Below are positions 20,471-29,833 of a stretch of 64,000 bases of DNA, piece by piece; position 1 is the first letter of the stretch, and every line of letters begins with the position of its first letter. The position numbers and the translations under genes were made by a program. The notes under the pieces were generated by a model. That model had not been told where the DNA came from, searched no databases, and saw only the letters and a program-made list of their open reading frames with translations. The stretch lies in NCBI GenBank assembly GCA_000149225.2, contig CM000690.1, forward strand, positions 434,001 through 498,000, read 5' to 3'. Source of the stretch: Lachancea kluyveri NRRL Y-12651 (taxonomy: Eukaryota; Ascomycota; Saccharomycetes; Saccharomycetales; Saccharomycetaceae).

Positions 20471-22636
20471 TCATATGTCTATCTCTTTTGTTTGCTGTCT
20501 TGTTAACCTCTTGCTGACCATTCTTTTCGTATTACTTTGAGCTGTGCCATAAGTAACCTGTGTGTGAAACAAATTCTTTGGGATTTCGGTAGAATTATCA
20601 TTCTCATAACTCTGTAAAGTCTCCACTTTTTTAACATCTTCTGACATCATTTTCCCCCAGCTGGAAGATCTTTCAACAAGTGGTATTACCTTATTTGTTT
20701 CCACACGAGCAATTTTCTGGGGTGATGATGGTGGAGGAAGAGATGGAATGGATTCTATGGTAGATTCGTGGAACTTTCGCTTTGTGACAACCTCTTTTGT
20801 AACGGAACTTTGTCTCACTTTTTCAAGGAATTCCTTTCTATTATCCTTTATGGAAGAAGCAGCACTTCGACTGCCGGTCATTCCTTCTTTCATCAGTGAG
20901 TTAGTTTTCCGGGTTGTACCAAAAGATCCATCTGTAGCTGGTGTTTGGAGGTTATTTTTGTCAGACACAGGAGCCAGCTCGATGCGAAACTGATTTTTGC
21001 TACCCTTGGGACACAGCACACACCAGTTGGCATCATTCAAATACACACCAGTTTTATCGGTTTTGCTGGTTCTCATTCTGGTAAACAATTCCATGATAAA
21101 ACCGGGTGTTACAACGGGGATACTGTGTTTTGTCTTGATAAATTCGATTTTGCGTTTCATTGAATTTCTAAACACCTGGTTCTGTTCAAGCTGTCTGTTT
21201 TCTTCGAACATGGAGCGATATTTGTTTTGCCACAATGGGTGGGATTGGGGGATGCTTGTAAGCGATGCAAGATTAATTATTAGTACGTCTGTATCGTAGT
21301 TTAGATATTCCGTGAAATTTATGCCTGATGGGGTAGAGGTAAGATAGTTTAGTATTTTGGTCAAGTGGAGCAGTTCCACGCCTTGGAACCCGGTAATTGC
21401 CACGTTCAATGAGTTGGAAGAAGAGAAAGCTGGTGGTGAGCATGAGATTTCTGTGTAGAAGGGCTGGCACCAGGGGTCCAGTGGAAGAAGTTTTTTGTAA
21501 TGGAGACAACGTTCTATGAAAAACTCGGTGATGCAACAGGTGTATGGAACATGCAAGGGAATCTGTTTCAAGCCCAAATCGCTCGGTACCAGAAAATATG
21601 AGTTCCCACCGAATTCAACGGGCTCTGACGGTGATACCACACCGCCGTTTTTTTCGATGATACGTTTCAATATCTGTTCGTGTTTTGAGGGGAATTTGTA
21701 GAGGAGAAAAGTGTAGCCGTGGAAAAGTTCACGCTCTTGTTGCCTGGAATCCTGGTGCTGTAAGTCATCCGTATCCATAGGCAGAAGAGGAGTTTTAGCC
21801 TCTTTAGTCATGACACTGTTCCAAAGACGATCGCCATCGGGCCTGAACTTGTTGGAGATACGGTGAGGGATCTGATCTTGAGCGGCCAGGTTTGAACCGG
21901 GTTCCTCTTCTCGGTACTTCATGACCTCGTTCCAACAATGGCATGCACCTTTTCCTACTTCCTCCCAGGGTAAAGAGTTTGTGTCTTCCAGCAAGTAGTA
22001 CGAATGATCGAGTAGAGCTCTACGCAGGTGGAGGTCGTAGAGCCATTTCGGATGCACTATAGGGATTCCTTGGGTCCTTGCAGCATCAACACGGGCACCG
22101 TGTGGAGTATCTGTAACAAAAACGGTCGGGTTGGAGAGATGAGCATCCTTGATGAAATGATTTGTGTTGCAAGTTGTAACCCTCTGTTGGATAGCCAAGT
22201 GTTCCAAGTATTGAGGAGTAAGACGACAGGTGTTGGGAAGCACGACATGGCTAGCAATACGGCCGATAAACACTACAAAGTTTTGCAAAGCACCGAGTTC
22301 GTACTTGTCTCTGAGGATCTTTGTGACTCTATCGGCAGAAGAACGCAGATGCTTGTAGGACGAGTGTTCAGCCATGGTAATATCCTCACCTGAGAGCCAC
22401 AGATCGTAGAGAGATTCAATGGCTTGAGAATCCACCAGGACGATATCATAACGATGTTGGACGACGAACCTATACTTGTTCGTTAAAACGCTGCCTACTA
22501 TGAGTACATTGACTGTTTTGGTCAGATCTTTGGAAAATACACCGCCGAGTTTGATAATTTTACGCGACAAAGAGCGTGTAAGATCTTCAGAGATTGCTGT
22601 GGGGCAGAACGTGATACTGCTGAAAGGTTTACTCAT
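20471..22636 (-). CDS. DPB11: Replication initiation and checkpoint scaffold Dpb11/TopBP1 (YJL090C ortholog)
   Basis: Dpb11 bridges Sld3 and Sld2 when CDK triggers origin firing, and it activates the Mec1 checkpoint kinase. It has 721 residues against 764. Four BRCT repeats are visible as two pairs: about 1-100 (ending near AIESLYDLW) and 110-210 (ending WLYDLHLRRALL), then about 310-395 and 405-505. The C-terminal tail keeps the two aromatic residues needed to stimulate Mec1 in S. cerevisiae: W660 in SSSWGKMM and Y696 in TQVTYGTA, 36 apart as against 35 there. It shares a promoter region with the divergent SIP4. Confidence 0.96.
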   Translation of the reverse strand: MSKPFSSITFCPTAISEDLTRSLSRKIIKLGGVFSKDLTKTVNVLIVGSVLTNKYRFVVQHRYDIVLVDSQAIESLYDLWLSGEDITMAEHSSYKHLRSSADRVTKILRDKYELGALQNFVVFIGRIASHVVLPNTCRLTPQYLEHLAIQQRVTTCNTNHFIKDAHLSNPTVFVTDTPHGARVDAARTQGIPIVHPKWLYDLHLRRALLDHSYYLLEDTNSLPWEEVGKGACHCWNEVMKYREEEPGSNLAAQDQIPHRISNKFRPDGDRLWNSVMTKEAKTPLLPMDTDDLQHQDSRQQERELFHGYTFLLYKFPSKHEQILKRIIEKNGGVVSPSEPVEFGGNSYFLVPSDLGLKQIPLHVPYTCCITEFFIERCLHYKKLLPLDPWCQPFYTEISCSPPAFSSSNSLNVAITGFQGVELLHLTKILNYLTSTPSGINFTEYLNYDTDVLIINLASLTSIPQSHPLWQNKYRSMFEENRQLEQNQVFRNSMKRKIEFIKTKHSIPVVTPGFIMELFTRMRTSKTDKTGVYLNDANWCVLCPKGSKNQFRIELAPVSDKNNLQTPATDGSFGTTRKTNSLMKEGMTGSRSAASSIKDNRKEFLEKVRQSSVTKEVVTKRKFHESTIESIPSLPPPSSPQKIARVETNKVIPLVERSSSWGKMMSEDVKKVETLQSYENDNSTEIPKNLFHTQVTYGTAQSNTKRMVSKRLTRQQTKEIDI

Positions 22637-23398
22637 GGAGATATGACGGACTGTCTAGTGTTGTCCAGGAGCATTCACTATAGTATTTTTTTTTTTTGTT
22701 TTCCGTTCCTGTCTAGAAATCTACGGAAATCTGACGCCAGAAGAAAAACGCCAAACAGACAAAAAAGGACGATACATTACCACGTGACCTAATCAAATAC
22801 ACGTGATATATACTCACTATATACGTAGATGCTGACACCCAGACCTCACAGTACGCATGTCCACCCAGACCTCCACCCAGACCTTCCCTCCTCCTCCTCC
22901 TTTCCTCCGTCACGCACTCTCCCTTCCCCCCTTTTGTCCGCCACGCCCGTCGGTGGGTACCTCGCGTTTCCCCCACGCACCCGCAGGGAGGAAAACCCTC
23001 CGTTCACCCGACAACGCGCTTACGTAGTTGCCTTAATTGTTTTCTTTTCTTTTTTTACCCCGCGACGGAAGCAGGAAGAAAACAGGTAGCGCCAGCCGAA
23101 AAATTAGGAAAAGAAGAGGCCCTTTTCTTTCTTTCCGCTGTTGTCGTTTCGGCGAGGAATAACGCCTCTGAAATTGATCAGCGTTCTGGCGTAGGTTCTA
23201 GGTGAGTGTTTAATTAGAAGAAGAGATGGACACACCGACAGATAGAAACGGGGGGAAAAAACGTAATAAAAAGAAAGAGGAAGTACAGGGTCGAACAGAA
23301 CTAATTGCCGCAACAACCCAAAAGCTCTAATCCTGACATAAAGACTCTTTTGGCTGTACATAACACATCCATAGCTCGCATATACCTATCATCAAATC
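22637..23398. promoter_or_regulatory. Divergent DPB11/SIP4 promoter region
   Basis: The 760-base divergent promoter has three visible elements. Two CACGTG boxes, both followed by GA, lie about 20 bases apart near 22780 and 22800 and fit Cbf1-type sites. Three exact copies of CACCCAGACCT start at 22836, 22862 and 22874. A long cytosine/pyrimidine-biased plus strand runs from about 22850 to 22990. No gene is evident; the open frames here follow from the biased composition. Which gene each element serves is not known. Confidence 0.6.
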
Positions 23399-23755
23399 AT
23401 GAACAAAAGAAAATATGGCACTCCTACTTCGCCAAAGGGACATCCGTTACTCCTGTCTAGGCAGGAACGTTCTTCTCAAGCTTGTGACAGATGTCGCTTG
23501 AAAAAGATCAAATGTGATGGTTTGAAGCCTAACTGTACTTCCTGTAAGAAGGTTGGGTTCCATTGCCAAACTAGTGACAAGTTGACTAGAAGAGGCTTCC
23601 CAAGAGGTTACACAGAGATGTTGGAAAAGGAAGTTGTTAAACTGCAGAGAAGATTGAACCTTGTCGACGAGCAAGGCGTCACCGTTATTGATACGGCTCC
23701 GGTTTCAGCCTCCAATGATGGTTCTGATGGTAGCAGCGGGTCTGCTACCATCGCC

Positions 23756-23796
<41 letters not shown>

Positions 23797-26158
23797 CCCG
23801 GACTCTACCTCGCCTCAGTTGCCCTTTATCAACGACACGTTCCATTACTACAACAACTACATCATTCAGGATTCTCACTACTTGGGCAACTGTACCTGGA
23901 ATATCCTAACCGATACCATGCCAACCCTTTCCTCTGTAGTGGCTTCTCCGAGTGACGACGTTGCTCCACTCCAGCATTATTTATCTTCCACTTTCCAACT
24001 CACCAACAACGTACCAATGATTCTTTTGAACAAATATCACGGCGACCCTAACTATACAAAGAATTGTATTAAACAGGTGGTTTCTCAATTTCTTGCAAAA
24101 CAGATGTCCTTGGTTCCTATTCTTTACTCCAAGACTTGGGAATCCGACTTGTACGAAGCCTTGGATTCTAAAGATTCTCATCCAACTCTCTTGCTTCCCT
24201 TGCTGTTTATTATCCAATGGCATTGGTCCTGCTTCAGTGACGAAAAATTGTTTCTTGCTACAAAAGTGGTTTGTTTGAGTTGTTCTTCAAACAATCTGCG
24301 CAGCTTACAGGTGCTGTTACTCTCCAGCTACTACTTTATGGGTACGAGTCCCTTCTGCTTAACCTCGTCGTCTTCATATTCTTCTCCTACAAATTCAAAC
24401 CAAACATTTGCCACGGAGCTCATCCATTTGTCGTTTTCCTTGGTTGTAAATTGTGGTCTCTTCATCAACACCCACAGGCTTATCCCAATTTCCGGTTCGG
24501 TAGAAAATCACACCGAGCGTCTTGTCACTTATTGGTGCTTCCAGTTCTTGGACTCCTGGTGGAATTTGATTCAAGGTACTCCAAAGTACAATTTCACCTA
24601 CGACGAATTTCAACCGCCAAAACTATCCTCTCTGATGATACCACAGCTGAAAAGTTTCACTCTACTCTGTGATTTCGTTGCTGGAGAATTGGATGGTTGC
24701 AACCTCTTGCACACCCTTTCCCAAGGCGGAAGGGCAAAATTGGTTTATGTCGTTGAAAGCTTTCGTCAAGTCCTGATAAAGTACAAGCTATACCACCAAC
24801 TTCAAGATCACACCGAAGAGATCCACAGTGTGAAAAACCTTGTCACCTCGTTGGATAGATCTCACACAACGGAAATACAGTTGACACTTTACTATTTGAT
24901 CTTGAAGCTTTTTTCGGATTCCAAGTCGATCCAACAAACCGATCAGCCGTCTTCATCCTCTCTGGAAGAAACAGCTTATGAAATTTTGACTTTGTACTAC
25001 CTGGTGTTGGTTGACACCTCTACAAACCCGTCTACACTGGTTCCACAACAGTTAAACATCCTACACCTTCTACCTTGCAATAATTTGCAGATCATTGAAC
25101 TGTGTTTACGGACTCTGCACAGTTGGGCTCTGTCGCCCCAATCTGATGAAACCGATTCTCAGTTGGACTGGCAATTCAAAAAATACAAGACCATCGTGTC
25201 AACTTGGTGCAAAGTTTGGTACCACGATGAATCCCATAACCCATTGTGTTCGGATCTCATGTTGGCTTACAAATTCAATGTGGATTTGCCACCGTCCGTC
25301 ACTCGTTCGTCTCAGGTAGGTTTGACTCCAATTTTCAATAAATTGGAATACTTAGATTCCATGAAACTTCACAACGGTAGAGCCTTGTTGATGCGTTCGG
25401 GTGTGGTCAACCCGGCACCCTCTATGGATCCTTTTGACATGTTTGCTGGTAATTCAAACGGTGGTGCAGCTGGCGCGATGACACCAAACACTTTGGGACA
25501 TACATTCAGCGCTCTGTTTACTGGTGTGCAAGACCAAGGCCAAGAAGATGATGACGGGTATGCAGAAGATGATGACGAAGACGATGAAACACCCTTAGAA
25601 ATTCCATTTAAAAGGCGCAATGCTCCGATGAGCAGTTGTGACCCCTCTGGTTTAAAAGTGAACAACGGCATGGTTTCAAACGGGGGTTCTGGGAGCACAT
25701 CGATCCGACATTCAAACATGGTCACGAACTCTGCGACAGATTCCTTGATCCATCACCGTCACGGATCTCTTTTCCAACACCGTAACGACAAACCCATCCG
25801 CAACATAGAAAAGAGGGCCAGAAGTAAACCCGAGATGTTGATTACTGCATCCGATCATATAATATTGGAAAATAGAGAGCCCTCAGAGCCCCCGATAAAG
25901 AAGCCTAGAAATAATGATAACAAGCCAGACACTAGAAATAGGGATCAAAATCAACCACAGCAGCAGCATCCGTTGCACTACTCCCTTGTGCAAGGAGACA
26001 AGCAAACGCCTCCGCACATTGAGACTCCTAGATCTTTTGTCGACATGCTAGTACTCTCCATGCCAGAAAAGAGGGACACGGACGTTGGAAAGGGCACCGG
26101 TGAAAAGGAAGAGGACAGTAAGAGTGGTATGGTTATGAATGATGGTAAAGGGAACTGA
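23399..26158 (+). CDS. SIP4: Zn(2)Cys(6) transcription activator Sip4 (YJL089W ortholog)
   Basis: Sip4 binds carbon-source responsive elements and activates gluconeogenic genes downstream of Snf1 when glucose is absent. The DNA-binding binuclear cluster has all six cysteines at C29, C32, C39, C46, C49 and C56 (spacing 2-6-6-2-6), followed by a linker and a short leucine-rich coiled coil at about 71-90. A run of Ala-Gln dipeptides (near residues 119-134) is encoded by a hexanucleotide repeat. The middle section resembles the fungal regulatory homology region. An acidic stretch (EDDDGYAEDDDEDDE) and a Snf1-interaction-like C-terminal end follow. At 919 residues it is longer than the 829 of S. 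cerevisiae. Cat8 is the nearest alternative, but position and the cluster sequence favour Sip4. Confidence 0.9.
23756..23797 (+). repeat. CAGGCT hexanucleotide repeat within SIP4
   Basis: About seven tandem copies of CAGGCT (the last one is CAGGCC) encode alternating Gln and Ala. The frame is preserved by the 6-base unit, so copy-number change would lengthen or shorten the protein without disrupting it. Confidence 0.9.
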
Positions 26159-26757
26159 CAAAGACAGTACGGTCGAATTTGTTACCAGATGAAGCTTGAC
26201 AGTCTTGATCGAAATTTATACTACGTCAAACGCGAAAGACCGGGACTCGTATTTGTTATGTCATCCAGATGGGCATGCCTATTATCAATTTTGACTCATC
26301 TCGGTCAGTTATTTTATTGTTATTGTTGTTGCTGTTGTTTTTCTTTTTTGATCATTATTGTATAAAAGTGAAAATATAACTATAAAAAGAGAAAAGGAAA
26401 ACAAAAAAGGAGAACGGATTCTCTGTATTATGGGTGTGCATCCTGTTCATCCCATTTTTTTTTTAATTTTACATATATATATATATATACATATGTTGTT
26501 TACCAGTTTGTTCACACATTTCTTTGACAGTTGAACACATGTGGTGTCTGTGTTGTTGTGCCGATGTTAATGGTAGAAAACTGTATGTGATGGAGATCGT
26601 GTCGCCATTGGCATTACACGTGACTGCTCACGTGACTGTACAGCTCAGACATTTCTGCTTTATTTTTTCCATAGTATAAGCCTATGCGGGAAAGGCCGGT
26701 CCAATAAGGACAGTAATAGGTAGAAATAACAATTACATTGCTCTTGAAAACCGTAAG
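26159..26757. promoter_or_regulatory. SIP4 3' / NTR2 promoter region with paired E-boxes
   Basis: The first half should hold the SIP4 3' UTR, and an alternating TA run lies at about 26471-26489. The NTR2 promoter carries two CACGTGACT elements starting at 26617 and 26629, exactly 12 bases apart, which fits a pair of Cbf1-type sites. No gene seen. Confidence 0.6.
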
Positions 26758-27798
26758 ATGCAACGCAGAACTAAGCTTCGTATTCCTAGTCCTTCAAATC
26801 TCGATGAGGAAGTTGAGAATTTGCCAGCCACAATTCAGAAGAAGAGGCCTGTTAAAAGAAATAAGATAAAGATTGGTTCTACATACGACGAGGCCGAGGA
26901 AGAGGAAGAAGGAGGCAACGATGAACTCGAATTAAAACTGAAGAATCGAAGAAAGAAGGGTTTAACGACGCACCTATCTAAAATTTACAATGCTGATGAT
27001 TACAATGATAATATCGACGATGATGAGGAAAAACAAGCAATGAGAGGCAAGGAAAGTACCGATGGCGGCTATAAAGAGTTGTTCCTCAAGCAAACAAAGG
27101 AAAGAAAGAATCTGGTGGAGAGCACAGCTGGGAAAGTGCAGATCATGACCTTAGAGGATATGGAAGACATGGACGACGAAGAGGATTTCAGAGAAGATAG
27201 TGTTCCTTCGAGAAGAGAGATTGAGGAGATCAAGAAACGTAAAGTCATAATGAAGCAAAAGGGTGGTGCGTTGGGCACAGGGTTTTACGACACGGGGAAA
27301 CAAGCAAGGGATATTGAATATAATGAAAAGGAATACGTCAAGCTGTTGGATCAAGACGATAAGTTGGAACTCATGGAGATTGTTGGTCATACGAGAGGAG
27401 ATGAGGACGAAAACGCTAAAGAGTTTGGCACTACCATGAATGAGTTTGAAGACGAAAAATTGGCTTTGACTGGCAAGGAAAAACGTATGGAACAAATACA
27501 GAGGAGGCTGGAGATCGAACAAGCCTTGATGGTTACACATGATGCAGAGTGGGAGAATCAACAATTGAACAAGGTGGGGGTGGAGGCAAGCCATACGGCG
27601 AACTTGCCAGCGCTAGCAGAAACAGAGAGCACCGAAACATTACAAGACATGATTGCTGAATTAGAACGTTTGAGGGTTGTGACATGCGCGAAGAGCAAGC
27701 ACTTGACTATTGAGCTTAAAAACATAGCCGAGCAGCGTCAATCCCTATACGAACGTAGGGAAGCAATACAACGGCAACTCGGGAGCATTCTGTCCTAA
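26758..27798 (+). CDS. NTR2: Spliceosome disassembly factor Ntr2 (YKR022C ortholog)
   Basis: Ntr2 works with Ntr1 to bring the helicase Prp43 to post-splicing complexes so that the lariat-intron spliceosome is taken apart. The 346-residue protein is hydrophilic and highly charged, as is the 322-residue S. cerevisiae protein. Recognisable shared blocks are the basic start RRTKLRIPSPS, a MEDMDDEEDF acidic stretch, VPSRREIEEIKKRK, EYVKLLDQDDKLELME, and FEDEKLALTGKEKRM. A C-terminal coiled coil lies at about 295-340. In S. cerevisiae the gene lies next to ALY1 on chromosome XI; here it sits between SIP4 and ARG3, as expected before the genome duplication. Divergence is high, so the call rests on motifs plus synteny. 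Confidence 0.85.
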   Translation: MQRRTKLRIPSPSNLDEEVENLPATIQKKRPVKRNKIKIGSTYDEAEEEEEGGNDELELKLKNRRKKGLTTHLSKIYNADDYNDNIDDDEEKQAMRGKESTDGGYKELFLKQTKERKNLVESTAGKVQIMTLEDMEDMDDEEDFREDSVPSRREIEEIKKRKVIMKQKGGALGTGFYDTGKQARDIEYNEKEYVKLLDQDDKLELMEIVGHTRGDEDENAKEFGTTMNEFEDEKLALTGKEKRMEQIQRRLEIEQALMVTHDAEWENQQLNKVGVEASHTANLPALAETESTETLQDMIAELERLRVVTCAKSKHLTIELKNIAEQRQSLYERREAIQRQLGSILS

Positions 27799-28508
27799 AA
27801 AACAAAAGAAAAAAAATGGATAAACAATCTACTACAAGAGACACGCAGTAAGTTTTGCCCTTACATTGAATGCATCCCGCACTCCATATGTTTTCCTTTT
27901 CTTGAAACGATTATTGCAATGAGAGCCAGGATTGTGCCTCAAATTATATCCGTCGGTCTCGCATTACGCATTATTCACGTGACTCAAGGCATGTACCATG
28001 CTTACCCGTTGAGGATGACACACTTTACAGATCGCGCCTCACGGGCCGCAGCCTACGGCACAAAATGCCGTTGGATTTGTCAATCTGCTTGACCTCTTTT
28101 TACGTAGTCCGGCAAACTACGGCACGTGAGTCATTTCACAGACCACTACGCAGGATCTCGGGTCTCTCCCTTGCTCCTTCACAGCGGAGATATGTCTCCG
28201 TTTCTCTCTTACTCACTTCTTCTCTCTTACTCACTTCTTCTCTCAGTTTACCGGTTTATCGTTCCATTAGCTTCTTATAGCACACGTCCGTCCTTTGACT
28301 CATTTTCGGCTTGTAGCTGGGAAGGGAAAAAGAAAAAAAAGTGGTAGAAAATTTTTTTCTCGAGGCTTCTTGCGCAGAGTATAAATTTGTACAATAAATG
28401 GCAGGTGATTCCACATCTGTCCTCTAAGTACAGGTAACAACGACATCCTCTGCTCGTATCTGTCTTTGAACCCTTAATCCCTATTCCTATTGCCCGATCC
28501 AAAACATC
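27799..28508. promoter_or_regulatory. ARG3 promoter region (Gcn4, Cbf1 and Reb1-type sites)
   Basis: Upstream of ARG3 I see three exact Gcn4 sites: TGACTCA at 27980-27986, TGAGTCA at 28127-28133, and TGACTCA at 28296-28302. The first two are fused to CACGTG boxes (starting at 27976 and 28123). A Reb1-type TTACCCG lies at 28002-28008. A perfect inverted repeat, ACGGCA-caaaa-TGCCGT (28055-28071), contains CGG-N9-CCG as a zinc-cluster factor might bind. A TATA element, TATAAAT, lies near 28380. Two tandem copies of an 18-base CT-rich unit lie at about 28204-28239. Induction by amino-acid starvation is the expected consequence. Confidence 0.8.
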
Positions 28509-29483
28509 ATGTCCACTATTCGTCACTTTGTTTCCATTAAAGATTTAACCGACGATGAGTTTTTGACTTTAGTCGAAAGAGCTGAATACTACAAAAAAGT
28601 GTTCAAGGCCAACAACACGGATGAATTTCAAAAAAACCATCTCAAGCTTTTGGGTAGAACCATCGCTTTGATCTTCTCTAAAAGATCCACTAGAACTAGA
28701 ATTTCCACTGAAGGTGCTGCTGCCTTCTTTGGTGCCCAGCCAATGTTCTTGGGTAAGGATGACATTCAATTGGGTGTCAACGAATCATTCCACGATACTA
28801 CTCACGTCGTATCTTCAATGGTCTCCTGTATTTTCGCTCGTGTCAACAAGCACTCGGAAATCCAAAACTTGACAAAATACTCCAAGGTTCCAATTATTAA
28901 CTCTCTTTGTGACAAGTACCATCCTCTGCAAGCCATCTGTGATCTTTTGACCATCAAAGAACACTTTGACTTGGCAAACACTAAATTGAAGCTGGCTTGG
29001 ATTGGTGACGCCAACAATGTTATTAACGATATGGCTATTGCGTGCCTAAAGCTAGGGATCGATGTTGCCATTGCCACTCCCCCAGGCATTGAAATGGAAC
29101 AAGATATAGTCGACGCCGCCCTTGAAATCACCAAGAGAAACGGCACTAAGCTTGTACTAACACATGACTCTGTCGAAGCCTCCACCAATGCCAACATATT
29201 GGTTACTGACACTTTTGTTTCTATGGGTGAAGAATTTGCCAAGGAAGCCAAGTTGAAACAGTTCAGGGGCTTCCAAATCAATTCCGAACTATGCTCTTAT
29301 GCAGCTCCGAATTACAAGTTCATGCACTGTCTACCAAGACATCATGAAGAAGTTACAGATGATGTCTTTTACAGCAAAAATTCCATTGTCTTTGAAGAGG
29401 CTGAAAATAGACTGTATGCTGCAATGGCTGCCATCGATGTCTTTGTCAACAACAAAGGTGACTTCAAAGCCCCTCCACAATGA
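28509..29483 (+). CDS. ARG3: Ornithine carbamoyltransferase (YJL088W ortholog)
   Basis: This enzyme makes citrulline from ornithine and carbamoyl phosphate in arginine synthesis; in Saccharomyces it is cytosolic. The 324 residues compare with 338 in S. cerevisiae. The carbamoyl-phosphate site SKRSTRTR is at 57-64, HPLQ at 138-141, and the ornithine-binding HCLPRH at 273-278, with catalytic Cys274. There is no mitochondrial presequence, which agrees with the cytosolic location in this family of yeasts. The ATG at 28509 gives the standard start, MSTIRHFVS. The promoter contains three Gcn4 sites, so general amino-acid control is likely. Confidence 0.98.
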   Translation: MSTIRHFVSIKDLTDDEFLTLVERAEYYKKVFKANNTDEFQKNHLKLLGRTIALIFSKRSTRTRISTEGAAAFFGAQPMFLGKDDIQLGVNESFHDTTHVVSSMVSCIFARVNKHSEIQNLTKYSKVPIINSLCDKYHPLQAICDLLTIKEHFDLANTKLKLAWIGDANNVINDMAIACLKLGIDVAIATPPGIEMEQDIVDAALEITKRNGTKLVLTHDSVEASTNANILVTDTFVSMGEEFAKEAKLKQFRGFQINSELCSYAAPNYKFMHCLPRHHEEVTDDVFYSKNSIVFEEAENRLYAAMAAIDVFVNNKGDFKAPPQ

Positions 29484-29833
29484 GTAACGAATGGGACACA
29501 GGTTTAAAACGGACTGAAATCAAAGGACTTACTTCCCTCGTCGTCTGGCATGCATTATGTAGCATATAGAGTAATGATACACGGAAATAGAATGACATAA
29601 CAAAGACAAGTAGGAGAAAAGAGAAGAGAAGAAGAAAGAAAAAAAAAATTATGCAATCAAATCTTTCCTTAAAGTACCACTATATACCATAGTCTTTGTA
29701 GTTTTAGTTAATTGTTCCGAATTTGAATTTCTTAAATTATGTTTAAAGTATCAATCGGCTTCAATAACATGTAGCAAATACGCTTTTAAAAAGAAAAAAC
29801 TTTTTAGAGTCAAATATTATCGATGGAAAATAC
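29484..29833. other. Convergent ARG3/TRL1 3' region
   Basis: This short AT-rich region lies between two converging genes, with a purine-rich GA tract at about 29605-29648. It should hold both 3' UTRs. I see no gene. Confidence 0.6.
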
